64,000 bases of DNA, from NCBI RefSeq assembly GCF_003332885.2, contig NZ_QOWJ01000013.1, positions 84,574 through 148,573 on the forward strand, read 5' to 3'. Of this stretch, positions 46,982 to 55,875 are shown one piece after another. The first letter of the stretch is position 1. Each line of letters begins with the position of its first letter. Below the pieces are notes generated by a model, which saw only the letters and a list, made by a program, of their open reading frames with translations, had not been told where the DNA came from and made no database searches. Made by a program: the position numbers and the translations under genes. The stretch is from Paracnuella aquatica (GTDB taxonomy: Bacteria > Bacteroidota > Bacteroidia > Chitinophagales > Chitinophagaceae).

Positions 46982-47090
46982 TTTACGATTGACGATTTGG
47001 GATGTACGATTTCATTTAAAACAAAGACTTTTTCAATGCATACCGCAGCTTTCAGGCAATCGTAAATCGTCAATCCCAAATCGTAAATAA
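46981..47090. repeat. Interspersed inverted repeat (family B, copy 2)
   Basis: ATTTACGATTGACGATTTGG (from 46981) recurs in inverse orientation at 47057-47090 in permuted modules. It interrupts the spacing of an otherwise tight operon between the fourth and fifth genes. Confidence 0.7.
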
Positions 47091-47122
47091 CAACCAGCTT
47101 TCAACCAAAAAACACCTACCAA

Positions 47123-47773
47123 ATGACCCAACAAATGAGTTTCAGAAATATGGTGGCAGTGCAGCCGGTAAAAGATCCGGCGGCGCCAAAGGCGAAGCCT
47201 AAAAGGCAGCCGCGCTACTATGTAAATACCCTCGAGTACGAGCTCATTACCTCACTGGTGATGCAGCAGTACACCCACAACGGCGAAGTGCGCTTCGACC
47301 TGTTGCTGGCCATGCCGCAAGAAGACCGCATTCCAACGCTGATGCAGGACTTTGGTGTAAAACGAATGCACCACATGATATTGATGATGGTAAAAGCATT
47401 TTGCTTCAACCTGCGGCTGCCCAAGATCAAAAAACTGACAGACACCAAAATGAGTGGCGTTGCCTGCGATTTTATGGTGGCAGCACAGGAAGACAACCTG
47501 GCGCTGGAAGACATCATCCTGTTTTTTGAGCGGGCAAAGGGCGGCAAATATGGGCCCATCAAAAGCATGGCTTATCACTACCAGATGATGCAGTTGTTTG
47601 AGCAGTACCGCAAAGAACGCCGTGCCGCACAGCAACAGCAATCTGCAATGGCGCCCGAGCCAGCGTTAAAAGCGGTAAAGGCCGACGACCGCATAGCACC
47701 GGAGCCAACGCCCATCGGCGACCTGCTACACGGCGCACTGGTAATAGATATGAATAAAAAAATGAGTGGTTAA
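47123..47773 (+). CDS. Phage-type protein of unknown function, last gene of the Sak4 operon
   Basis: A 216-residue protein with a basic N-terminus (PAAPKAKPKRQPRYYVNTLEYEL), a helical core (DLLLAMPQEDRIPTLMQDFGVKRMHHMILMMVKAFCFNLRL) and a middle helix (LEDIILFFERAKGGKYGPIKSMAYHYQMMQLFEQYRKERR). The low-complexity acidic and basic tail is likely disordered. The pattern suggests a DNA-binding accessory factor, but I do not recognise a family. A terminator follows at 47778-47804. Confidence 0.75.
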   Translation: MTQQMSFRNMVAVQPVKDPAAPKAKPKRQPRYYVNTLEYELITSLVMQQYTHNGEVRFDLLLAMPQEDRIPTLMQDFGVKRMHHMILMMVKAFCFNLRLPKIKKLTDTKMSGVACDFMVAAQEDNLALEDIILFFERAKGGKYGPIKSMAYHYQMMQLFEQYRKERRAAQQQQSAMAPEPALKAVKADDRIAPEPTPIGDLLHGALVIDMNKKMSG

Positions 47774-47777
47774 TAAC

Positions 47778-47804
47778 AAGGGATGCGAGGAACATCCCTT
47801 TTTT
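47778..47804 (+). terminator. Terminator of the Sak4 operon
   Basis: AAGGGATG (47778-47785) pairs with CATCCCTT (47793-47800), followed by a T-run. The rest of 47805-48107 is intergenic; a 69-codon open stretch at 47783 lacks any gene-like feature. Confidence 0.88.
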
Positions 47805-48107
47805 GTGTTTATACTTTTTTAGTAAAGCCTACATCCTTACAAGCCATTATTATTTCTGCCAAAAAGATCCATCTAATCCACTCAACTCCTGACCAAGACC
47901 TTTTACAACTGACTGCCACTTTTAAACAACTCATCTCCACCCTAGCCCAATCTACCCAAAGCAGGGCTATGCCTGCAAATTATTTGCAGTAATTTGGAAA
48001 CACCAACCCACAATTATAAATGGAAGTAGCCATTGCCGGCACTGCAGTTACCATTCAAGGAAAACCGCTGGCCCGCAGTAAGCTTACCCATATTTTTAAA
48101 GCCGCAC

Positions 48108-49175
48108 ATGCCAGCCAAACTGCACATACCCACATACACCAACAAAGACTTTATTGTAATGGTGGTCAGCATGCTGCCATTCACAGTGTTCATGGGGCAT
48201 GTGTTGTTTGCGGATCGATACTGGCAGGACGCAGCCAATTTTTTAAGCATTACGCTGGTCTTGTTTTCGGTTTGCGGCAGCACATTTTTCGTGTACGGCA
48301 TTGTGGCGTTGTGGCTCAGTCGCCGCCTCCCCCACGATCGCCAGATCCCAAAAAAGCTCGCCATTTCCATCGGACTGTTCCTGCTGATTTCCGTAGCTTT
48401 TCTCAACCTGCTGTTGCGCCTGCTCGATAGCATGGCGCTATTCAATTACAGCTACCGCATTGAACATTTCTGGAACCTGTTTGCGGCGCTTGGATCACTC
48501 AATATCCTGCTCACATTTGTACACGAATGCATTGCCTACTTTGAACGCTACCGGGCTACTGTAATTGAAACCGAAACCCTCAAATGCGAATACACCCGCA
48601 GCCGCCTGTTGGGTTTGCAAAGCCAGGTAAATCCGCACTTTCTATTCAACAACCTCAATACACTTTCGAGCCTGATTCAGGAAGACAATGAACAGGCCGA
48701 AGCTTACCTCGATGAACTTAGCAAAGTATACCGCTACCTGCTGCGCCACAACGATGCGCAACTGGTAACCCTAGACACCGAGTTGCGCTACCTGCAATCA
48801 TATGTTTACCTGTTGCAACAGCGCCATGGAGCCGGGTTGCAATTGCACCTGTCGGTAAATGAAGCGCAAAAGGCATTGCAGATTCCGCCCCTTACCCTGC
48901 AAATGATTGTGGAGGATTGCATGGCCCACAACAGCCTTTCCAAATCGGCGCCACTGGTTATTTCCATAAAATCGGATGAAGCACATTGGCTGGAAGTACG
49001 CAACAACGCACAGCCCCGCGTAGGCCAGGAACCTGAAACATCGGGCGACAGCCTTGAAAACATCATCAGCAAAATTCACCTCCTGTGCCGCGAGGAAGTG
49101 GCGATCAGGACGGGCCCAACGGAGCGGATCATTTACATACCACTCATTGCCTATATGGAGGAGGTTGCCGCATGA
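48108..49175 (+). CDS. LytS/YehU-type histidine kinase with degenerate ATPase domain
   Basis: A 355-residue membrane histidine kinase. It has about four hydrophobic spans in the first 150 residues, a short coil, then the His_kinase box SQVNPHFLFNNLNTLSSLI and a HATPase domain. Compared with the next gene, the N box reads EDCMAHNSLSK instead of ENAVKHNSASK and the glycine box reads GDSLENI instead of GIGLENI, so ATP binding is doubtful. I start at ATG 48108 (MPAKLHIP). Its stop overlaps the start of the next kinase by 4 bases, suggesting they act together, perhaps as a heterodimer. Confidence 0.88.
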   Translation: MPAKLHIPTYTNKDFIVMVVSMLPFTVFMGHVLFADRYWQDAANFLSITLVLFSVCGSTFFVYGIVALWLSRRLPHDRQIPKKLAISIGLFLLISVAFLNLLLRLLDSMALFNYSYRIEHFWNLFAALGSLNILLTFVHECIAYFERYRATVIETETLKCEYTRSRLLGLQSQVNPHFLFNNLNTLSSLIQEDNEQAEAYLDELSKVYRYLLRHNDAQLVTLDTELRYLQSYVYLLQQRHGAGLQLHLSVNEAQKALQIPPLTLQMIVEDCMAHNSLSKSAPLVISIKSDEAHWLEVRNNAQPRVGQEPETSGDSLENIISKIHLLCREEVAIRTGPTERIIYIPLIAYMEEVAA

Positions 49176-50281
49176 ACCGGTGGCCCAAACCCACGCAACC
49201 CGAGTGGCTTGCATTCAGCGGCCTCACTGTATTGATGGCCGTGGTGTTGCATGTTATTTTATTTGGCGCCAATGCATTCATATCACCCGGTGCATGGCTG
49301 CTTTCTTTTCCATTTATTTGCGTGCAGGGGTTGACCATTTGGTACCTGCAGTTGTTGGCCATGCATGCCCTGCGCCGGAAGTTGCCGCACATTGGGCAAA
49401 CAGGTTTGCGCATTGCGTTGTTGGTGGTGCTGGTGTTGGTGCTCACCAACGCATCGTTTGCATTTACCTACAGGGCTTATCATGCCACCAATTTTCTAGG
49501 GTTTGTATGGCAGCCAAAAATCACCTATCAATGTTTTGCGCTGTCGCTGGCCGTTACGCTGATCAGCACTTCCATCTGGGAAGTCGGCTACACATTTACG
49601 TTATGGAAAAAAAGCCTAGCGCAAAAAGAACGGCTGCAGCAGCAAGGATTGGAATACCAGTTTGAAACCCTGAAAAGCCAGGTAAATCCGCATTTTTTAT
49701 TCAACTGTTTCAATACGCTTTCTTCACTAATCTCCGAAGAGCCCGACCGGGCTGAAGCTTTTTTAAATGAATTGAGCAAAGTGTACCGCTACCTGCTGCG
49801 CAACAACCGCGACAGCCTCAGTACGCTGCAGGCCGAACTGGAATTTATCCAATCGTACCTGGTGCTGTTGCAAACAAGGCATGGCGATGCGGTCCAACTG
49901 AATACAAAAATTGACAAGCGTTACAACCAATACCTCATTCCTTCTTTGACATTGCAATTGTTGGTAGAAAATGCGGTGAAACACAATTCTGCGTCGAAGA
50001 GCAGCCCGCTCATCATCGACATTTTTACGGCTGCCGGAAACATCCTGGTGGTGACCAACAATGTGCAGAAAAGAGCTAAAGCATTTGCATCGCATGGCAT
50101 TGGATTGGAAAACATCCGTGCTAAATTTGAACTGATGAAACAACCGGGTTTCCAGGTAATGGATATGGCCCAAAACTTTACCGTGGTGCTGCCGCTTATT
50201 TGGGCGCCTGCTTGGGAACAAACACAGAAATGGCCGCACGATACCAAAGCGATTGCCGAACACCAAAAACTTGCATTATGA
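49172..50281 (+). CDS. LytS/YehU-type histidine kinase
   Basis: A 369-residue paralogue of the preceding kinase: four spans in the N-terminal 150 residues, a linker coil, phosphorylation box SQVNPHFLFNCFNTLSSLI, N box ENAVKHNSASKSSPL and G box GIGLENIRAKFELM, all intact. It overlaps both neighbours by 4 bases (ATGA). The likely output is the LytTR regulator encoded next. The stimulus is unknown. Confidence 0.92.
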   Translation: MNRWPKPTQPEWLAFSGLTVLMAVVLHVILFGANAFISPGAWLLSFPFICVQGLTIWYLQLLAMHALRRKLPHIGQTGLRIALLVVLVLVLTNASFAFTYRAYHATNFLGFVWQPKITYQCFALSLAVTLISTSIWEVGYTFTLWKKSLAQKERLQQQGLEYQFETLKSQVNPHFLFNCFNTLSSLISEEPDRAEAFLNELSKVYRYLLRNNRDSLSTLQAELEFIQSYLVLLQTRHGDAVQLNTKIDKRYNQYLIPSLTLQLLVENAVKHNSASKSSPLIIDIFTAAGNILVVTNNVQKRAKAFASHGIGLENIRAKFELMKQPGFQVMDMAQNFTVVLPLIWAPAWEQTQKWPHDTKAIAEHQKLAL

Positions 50282-51084
50282 ACATATTGATTGTAGAAGA
50301 CGAAGAACTTGCTGCAAAAAAATTAGCCAAAGCCGTAACTGCACTGGATGATGCAGCCCTGATCATGGGCGTTACCGATAGCATACAGGCCACGGTTGAC
50401 TGGCTGGAAGAAAACCCGCGTCCCGACCTGATCCTGATGGATATTGAACTGACCGACGGGCAAAGCTTTGAGATCTTCAACCTCACCGATGTAAAAAGCC
50501 CGGTGATCTTCACCACATCGTACGATGAATTTGCACTGAAAGCTTTTAAAGTAAACAGCGTGGATTACCTGCTGAAGCCCATTCAGAAAGAAGATTTGCA
50601 GGCTGCACTCGATAAATACAGGCGGTTGAAACAGGCCTTTGCACAGCCCGCAGCCGCTGCCACGGGCACAGCAGAAGCGGGTACTGGCGTAGGTTCGCTG
50701 GAGCAGATCATCCGCGAACTGCAAAGCAAACTCCAGCCTAAAGAATACCGCAAACGCTTTTTGGTAAAACAAGGTCAGAAACTGATCTCGGTGGAAACCG
50801 AAGACATTGCATATTTCTACAGCGATGGGCGGGTAAACTTTTTTAAAACCGCCGACAACCGCAAATACATCACCGACTACACGATGGAGGAATTGGAAGA
50901 CATGCTGGATCCGGCGCAGTTTCACCGCATCAGCCGGTCGTTTTTTGTATCCATAAAAAGCGTGGCGCAAATACACGATTATTTCGGCAACCGGCTCATT
51001 CTCGAACTTAAACCGGTGTTGGAGAAAGACGCAATTGTGAGCCGCGAAAAAGTAGCAGATTTTAAAAAGTGGATGGGGAAATAA
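50278..51084 (+). CDS. LytTR-family response regulator
   Basis: A 268-residue two-component regulator. The receiver (1-118) has acidic pocket E7-D8, phosphoacceptor D55 in LILMDIEL, T/S in IFTTSYDE and the K in LLKPIQKED. An Ala/Gly-rich linker (about 122-150) leads to a LytTR DNA-binding domain (about 165-260, RFLVKQGQKLISVETEDIAYFYSDGRVNFF). It is the third gene of the LytS-LytS-LytTR operon, overlapping the kinase by 4 bases. Target genes are not identifiable. Confidence 0.95.
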   Translation: MNILIVEDEELAAKKLAKAVTALDDAALIMGVTDSIQATVDWLEENPRPDLILMDIELTDGQSFEIFNLTDVKSPVIFTTSYDEFALKAFKVNSVDYLLKPIQKEDLQAALDKYRRLKQAFAQPAAAATGTAEAGTGVGSLEQIIRELQSKLQPKEYRKRFLVKQGQKLISVETEDIAYFYSDGRVNFFKTADNRKYITDYTMEELEDMLDPAQFHRISRSFFVSIKSVAQIHDYFGNRLILELKPVLEKDAIVSREKVADFKKWMGK

Positions 51085-51187
51085 AAGGAATTCAAAAGTA
51101 AAAAGGCAAAAGTAAAAAGTGAAAACTGGGGCACAACTATGTGCATCATGTGTGTAGCATTTTGACTTTTGCCTTTTGAATTCTTCC
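51085..51187. repeat. Interspersed AT-rich inverted repeat (family A, copy 2)
   Basis: GAATTCAAAAG (51088 onwards) and its complement near 51172-51184 form an interrupted inverted repeat between convergent genes. The right arm is identical over 23 bases to family A copy 1. Confidence 0.7.
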
Positions 51188-51192
51188 TGCTA

Positions 51193-54100
51193 CTACACTG
51201 GCAGCATCAATATCACCGACAACACTTGTTCCCTTACCTGGAAATCCAACTCGCCGCCCACCGCAGTGATTCTTTTGCGCAACTCATCTACCTTCTTCTC
51301 CGCATGCAGCGATTGCCCTTGCAACGTTACGCCTTCGTCGTAAAATTTCACCACCAGCCGGCCTTTTACCAGGTTCATATTGACCAGCACATTGCGGGCA
51401 CCGCCCTGCTCCACTGCCAGGCGCAGCAGTTCTTTGATCACCACAAATGCTTCGTGGCGCTTTTTCATATCGAGTTTAAGGAAAGGCACTTTTTTACCCA
51501 CCGCCACACTAATCAAGGCCTCGTAGCGGCTTTGCAGGGCCGCAACAAACTCCTGCAACCGCACCAGCGTATCCTGCAGCGTGTCTTTGCTCGGATCAAT
51601 GCTCCAGATCATGTCGTCCATCAGGATGATCATATTGTGGCTGCGCTCCGAAATCTGGTCGAGATAGGTTAGCGATTGCTGCAGGTCCTGGCCACTTTTG
51701 ATGCGGGCCATTTCACTCAAAATGTTGATGTGGTGCAGCGCGGTATTCAACTCCTCATGCAGGTTGCCTGCAATCTGCAAACGTGTTTGCTGCACGGCTC
51801 GCAGCCGGCGCATCCGCTCCCTGTCGAACCAAACAACAGCACCGGCAATAATCAGCGCCAACACGCTGTAAAACCACCACGATTGCCAGAACGGCGGCCT
51901 TATAACGACCGGGAATAACCGAAATTCAGGTGAGGCAACGCCATCACCGTTTTCGGTGCGGAGTCGCAGTTGGTAACTGCCCGGTGGCAGGTAGCTAAAT
52001 AGCGCTTCGGGTTTGTTGCCGGCAGGAATCCAGTCTTTATTCAAGCCTTCCAACTGGTAGAAATATTGCAGCTTATTGCCCGGTGCAAAATGCAGTGAGC
52101 TGAACGCAAACGAAAGCGAGTTTTTATGGTAAGGCAACACTAGCCGTTCTTCGTTGCGCAGCGAATCAAGCAGCAGTGATTGATCACCTACCGTTAAGCC
52201 GGTAAGCTGCGGCTGATGCGGTGTACCCGTGGCACTTGCTTTTTCGGGATTGAACACCACGAAATTGTGGTCGGTTACAAACACCATGCGGCCATCCGAA
52301 AGGCCAAATGCACTTGCCAGCGGAAAGTTGTCGTAACTGATGCCATCCCTGCGGTCGTAAAAAGTATGGGTACGCTGTTGCAGGTTTACCCGGCACAAAC
52401 CATTGGCCATACCCACCCACAAAATGCCTTGTGCATCCCGCCGCCCCGACACGGCCGAATTAGAAGGCAACACGCCTTGGGCTGTGCCTAACTGTTGCAC
52501 AGTGCCCTTTTTTAAGTTGATAATATTTATGCTACCGGCAAGCACCACCAGCGTTGAATCGTTGTACACAATAATATCGGAGGGGCTGCCCGAACTGATC
52601 CGCGTAGCCATGCGGCCCCGCTCGCCATAAGTACGCACCAGTGCATCGGTTTGGGCTGCCACTTGTAGCAAGCCATGCCCCGAAGTGGCCACCCATACAA
52701 AGCCTTTGTGCGCTTCTATTTTGTGCACCAGCCCGGTTTGCATTACCAGTTTATAACCACTGCTTTCCGAACCGCCCCGTTTGTATTCCCATTTCACTAA
52801 ATGGCCGCCCTGGGTGCCGAACCACAGGTTGCCCCAGTCGTCTTCGGCCACCTGCCTGATGGTGCGGCCGTTGAACTCGGGCGGTTTAATGGTGGTCTTT
52901 GTTTCCTTCACCGGGTCGTAAATGTGCAGTTCCCCGTTTTGCATCGCCAGCCAAATTTTGCCCGTACGGCTATGCTGGTGCAAATCCCACACAAGGCCGT
53001 TATCGGCAAACGATAGCAACGCTTTGGGCACCGGCAGCGGGTTCCATTTTTTATCATAACAATAAAGACCCACGCCCCAGCAGCCTACAAAAATCCGGTC
53101 GGCCGTTTCCAACACAGTTTGCACCGGCCCCTCTTTGGCCGATCCGCCGGGCCGCAACAGCCCGTAGGTTTCAAACAATTGGGCATCGGGGTTAAAATAA
53201 AAAAGCCCGTTATCTGTGCTGATCCACAGGTTACCTTCGCGATCTTCAAAAAGGCCGTTAGCCCGATCGAATCGTATGTTCTGATTACTATTAGATCCGT
53301 TGGCCACCGGCAACAGCTTGGTTCCACTGTCGGCCATTTCAATTAACAACGGGTTGCCGCCAATCCATTGCCGGCCATTGCGTTGTTCGTAAAACATATT
53401 GATCTCATGGTAGCGCATGTCCAGCGCGGGACCGATCAAAAAACTAGAATGCCGGTTCTGTTCGGGCAGAAACTGGTGCACTACCGGCATGCCGGTGCCG
53501 GCTGCCCAGGTAAAAAAGCTTACCACTCCGTTGCTGCCTGCATGTACGCCCATGTACGGACCTGCAGTGGGCCGCATGGCAGTTTTCGGGTAGCCGGTGC
53601 CGTTATATCCATGCACCTGCAGCTTGCGGTTGGCTGGCGTAAACTGGAGCAGTGCCGAATCGGCGGTGGCCCAATAACATTTACGCTGGTTGTCCCAAAC
53701 GATCTTGTTTACCTGCCAGCCTGCAGGCTCCGGCAGCAACTGGTCGGCGGGCACAAACCGGTTGCGCACCGAATCGTATCGAAAAATGCGGCGGTTGGCT
53801 TCGTGTAAATAAAGATTGCCATCACCGCCATTGAACAGATACTTTGCAGAGAAATAAGTTTGCGGCGGCAGCCCCTGTACCAATGCACGCCTGAAGCGGA
53901 ACTTGCGTGTATCGAAAATGCCGATGTCGTTGTTGTGCGTAATCACCCAGAGCTGTTGCTGTTTATCAGCAAACAAGCTCGCAATGCTGTTGGCCGGTAA
54001 CGACGACAAGCTGCCCGGCTGGTGGGTAAACAGGAGAAAATTAAAACCATCGTAGCGCTGCAGCCCGTTGAGCGTGGCCACCCATAGATATCCATCGCGG

Positions 54101-54243
54101 TCCTGCACCGCGCCATTTACAAGGTTGGATGCCAGGCCGCTGGCCGTGGTGAGGTGGCGAAATGCATACTGCCTTGCCTCCTGGCCAAAGGCTGTAGACG
54201 CAAACAGTAGCAGGACCAATAACAGGCGAATGATGGTTGGCAA
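51193..54243 (-). CDS. Propeller-domain sensor histidine kinase with degenerate ATPase
   Basis: A 1016-residue sensor. It has a signal peptide (1-20), about twelve two-component-regulator propeller repeats (WVAT/WIST-type blades such as DGYLWVATLNGLQRYDG and EGNLWISTDNGLFYF), a Y_Y_Y domain (about 700-775), a membrane span (about 785-805) and a HisKA_3-type H-box GNLHEELNTALHHINIL. The HATPase region lacks a recognisable N box (LRLAVEQGGARNV), the DxGxG motif (DEGVTLQG) and a glycine-rich G2 box. It may be a pseudokinase or need a partner. It has no adjacent response-regulator or DNA-binding domain. Confidence 0.9.
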   Translation of the reverse strand: MPTIIRLLLVLLLFASTAFGQEARQYAFRHLTTASGLASNLVNGAVQDRDGYLWVATLNGLQRYDGFNFLLFTHQPGSLSSLPANSIASLFADKQQQLWVITHNNDIGIFDTRKFRFRRALVQGLPPQTYFSAKYLFNGGDGNLYLHEANRRIFRYDSVRNRFVPADQLLPEPAGWQVNKIVWDNQRKCYWATADSALLQFTPANRKLQVHGYNGTGYPKTAMRPTAGPYMGVHAGSNGVVSFFTWAAGTGMPVVHQFLPEQNRHSSFLIGPALDMRYHEINMFYEQRNGRQWIGGNPLLIEMADSGTKLLPVANGSNSNQNIRFDRANGLFEDREGNLWISTDNGLFYFNPDAQLFETYGLLRPGGSAKEGPVQTVLETADRIFVGCWGVGLYCYDKKWNPLPVPKALLSFADNGLVWDLHQHSRTGKIWLAMQNGELHIYDPVKETKTTIKPPEFNGRTIRQVAEDDWGNLWFGTQGGHLVKWEYKRGGSESSGYKLVMQTGLVHKIEAHKGFVWVATSGHGLLQVAAQTDALVRTYGERGRMATRISSGSPSDIIVYNDSTLVVLAGSINIINLKKGTVQQLGTAQGVLPSNSAVSGRRDAQGILWVGMANGLCRVNLQQRTHTFYDRRDGISYDNFPLASAFGLSDGRMVFVTDHNFVVFNPEKASATGTPHQPQLTGLTVGDQSLLLDSLRNEERLVLPYHKNSLSFAFSSLHFAPGNKLQYFYQLEGLNKDWIPAGNKPEALFSYLPPGSYQLRLRTENGDGVASPEFRLFPVVIRPPFWQSWWFYSVLALIIAGAVVWFDRERMRRLRAVQQTRLQIAGNLHEELNTALHHINILSEMARIKSGQDLQQSLTYLDQISERSHNMIILMDDMIWSIDPSKDTLQDTLVRLQEFVAALQSRYEALISVAVGKKVPFLKLDMKKRHEAFVVIKELLRLAVEQGGARNVLVNMNLVKGRLVVKFYDEGVTLQGQSLHAEKKVDELRKRITAVGGELDFQVREQVLSVILMLPV

Positions 54244-54645
54244 ATGGTGGCAGTTGACTGCATCAAATGTACTTCCAAGCAGCGGTATTCAAATCCAATT
54301 CAATACTTCGATTACGCCGTTCATTCATGGTTTTCATCAATTCATACAGCATTGCTTCGGTAAGCCGCAATTGGGTGGCGGTAAATACGGTACGATTCGT
54401 TCGCCGCATAGTACAATTCATGCAAGAAGCTATTTGATTTGGAAAAAAATCAGGCAACTTTTGTATCCGCAACCAATCGAAACCAACGGCGCAACCAAAA
54501 CCAACACCAAAGGCTTCCATCGTGAACGAACAAGGCACCCGGAGCAAGTGCCACAACAACCAAAACCAACTGCATCACCCAACCAAAACCAACTGCCCCG
54601 GTTCACGCTGGAAGCCTCAACATTTAAACACGTTTAACCAACGCC
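54244..54645. other. Intergenic region with three direct repeats
   Basis: About 400 bases with no convincing gene. The 14-mer CAACCAAAACCAAC occurs three times in the same orientation, at 54492, 54557 and 54580, in a C/A-rich stretch just upstream of the hemerythrin-like gene. Possible regulator-binding repeats; nothing else is seen. Confidence 0.5.
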
Positions 54646-55236
54646 ATGCACTTTTTTCTACAACAGTATTTCAGCCAACTGCGCACCCAATTGTTTCAAA
54701 CAGAACTGCAACTGCAGGCTGCAAACCCGGGCACTGCCGAATGGAAAGCAGCCATGCACAGCATGCAACAGGTACTGAAAGCCTGCGCCGACTGCACTGC
54801 ATTTGCCGAAACACACCTGTACCCGCTGATCGACAGGTACGAGCCGGCGCTGATCGATGCGCTCAAGGTGCAGCAACGCCATATTTTTTCGCAACACCTG
54901 GCAGCGGGCTTACAAACATTTCAGGCGAATAGCAATGGTTTCGCCGCGCAGGAAAATGCCGCAGCCATCCGCGATGCGTTTGACGCCGTGGTGCTGGCGC
55001 ACATGCAATACCTGGTGCAACTGCAAAAAGGTTTATTGCCGGTGCTGCAGCGGTTTTATACGCCTGAAGTGCTGCAGCAATTGGCGAAACCGGAAAACCT
55101 AAGGCAAGACGGAGCAAAGACGTTGCAGGAATCCCAAAAAGCATTCCGCGGTCAATTGTTCCGTGCCGAAAATGAGTTGGCAAAAGCTGCTACCAGTGTT
55201 GCAATCAACGGGCAAGCGCTGGCCATGCATTATTAA
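54646..55236 (+). CDS. Hemerythrin-like (HHE) four-helix protein
   Basis: A 196-residue helical protein. It shows the hemerythrin-like arrangement: FAETHLYPLIDRYEPAL followed by QRHIFSQHL, then after a gap FDAVVLAHMQYLVQLQKGLLPVLQRFYTPEVLQQL, resembling the fourth-helix block of HHE proteins. The metal-ligand histidines and glutamates are only partly conserved, so binding of a di-iron centre is uncertain. It precedes a cytochrome c gene by 27 bases, which suggests an oxygen- or redox-related pairing (inference). Confidence 0.55.
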   Translation: MHFFLQQYFSQLRTQLFQTELQLQAANPGTAEWKAAMHSMQQVLKACADCTAFAETHLYPLIDRYEPALIDALKVQQRHIFSQHLAAGLQTFQANSNGFAAQENAAAIRDAFDAVVLAHMQYLVQLQKGLLPVLQRFYTPEVLQQLAKPENLRQDGAKTLQESQKAFRGQLFRAENELAKAATSVAINGQALAMHY

Positions 55237-55263
55237 TTACCCAGAACAAACCAACAGATTAGC

Positions 55264-55875
55264 ATGAACAAGTTAGCCATCATTACCGCTGCATTTGCAC
55301 TGATTGTAACTGCAGGTATTGCCGCAACCAACGTAGCGCCTAAGAACCCATCGACCCGCAATGAAGGATTGATGATGCCGAAAGCCCCGGCCGACAGCCT
55401 GCTCAAACGTGGCGAATACTTAGTGACCATTATGGGCTGCGACGATTGTCACACACCGAAAAAAATGGGCCCACATGGACCGGAGCCCGATGCATCGCGC
55501 AGGTTTATGGGACACCCGGCGAACCAGCCGCTGGCCCGCATCGACACAGGTGCACTGCGCGGTTGGGTGTTGTTTGATATGGGACAGACGGCCGCTGTTG
55601 GTCCATGGGGCATTTCGTATGCCGCCAATATTTCATCAGATGCTACCGGCATCGGCTCGTGGACCGAAGCACAGTTTTTTACTGCCATCAGAAAAGGCAA
55701 ATTCAAAGGGTTGGAAGCATCGCGGCCAATGTTGCCACCTATGCCCTGGACACAATATGCAAAGGCTTCGGATGAAGATCTGAAAGCGATTTTTGCTTAC
55801 CTAAAAAGCAGCCGGCCGGTGGCTAATGTGGTGCCGCAAGCTGTGCCTCCTACGCAAATTTTGTCGTTGAAATAA
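55264..55875 (+). CDS. Exported c-type cytochrome
   Basis: A 203-residue protein with a signal peptide (about 1-20) and one haem-binding motif CDDCH (C59, C62, H63). The sixth ligand is probably a methionine in RPMLPPMPW. A second half (about 110-185, with IRKGKFKGLEASRPMLPPMPWTQYAKASDEDLKAIFAYLKS) fits a class I cytochrome c fold of the dihaem type reduced to one haem. It likely acts in periplasmic electron transfer. It probably shares a transcript with the hemerythrin-like gene upstream. Confidence 0.9.
   Translation: MNKLAIITAAFALIVTAGIAATNVAPKNPSTRNEGLMMPKAPADSLLKRGEYLVTIMGCDDCHTPKKMGPHGPEPDASRRFMGHPANQPLARIDTGALRGWVLFDMGQTAAVGPWGISYAANISSDATGIGSWTEAQFFTAIRKGKFKGLEASRPMLPPMPWTQYAKASDEDLKAIFAYLKSSRPVANVVPQAVPPTQILSLK

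Noticed and set aside
47783-47992. 69-codon open frame after the Sak4 operon
   Set aside because: Begins inside a terminator hairpin and shows no domain, signal peptide or coupling.
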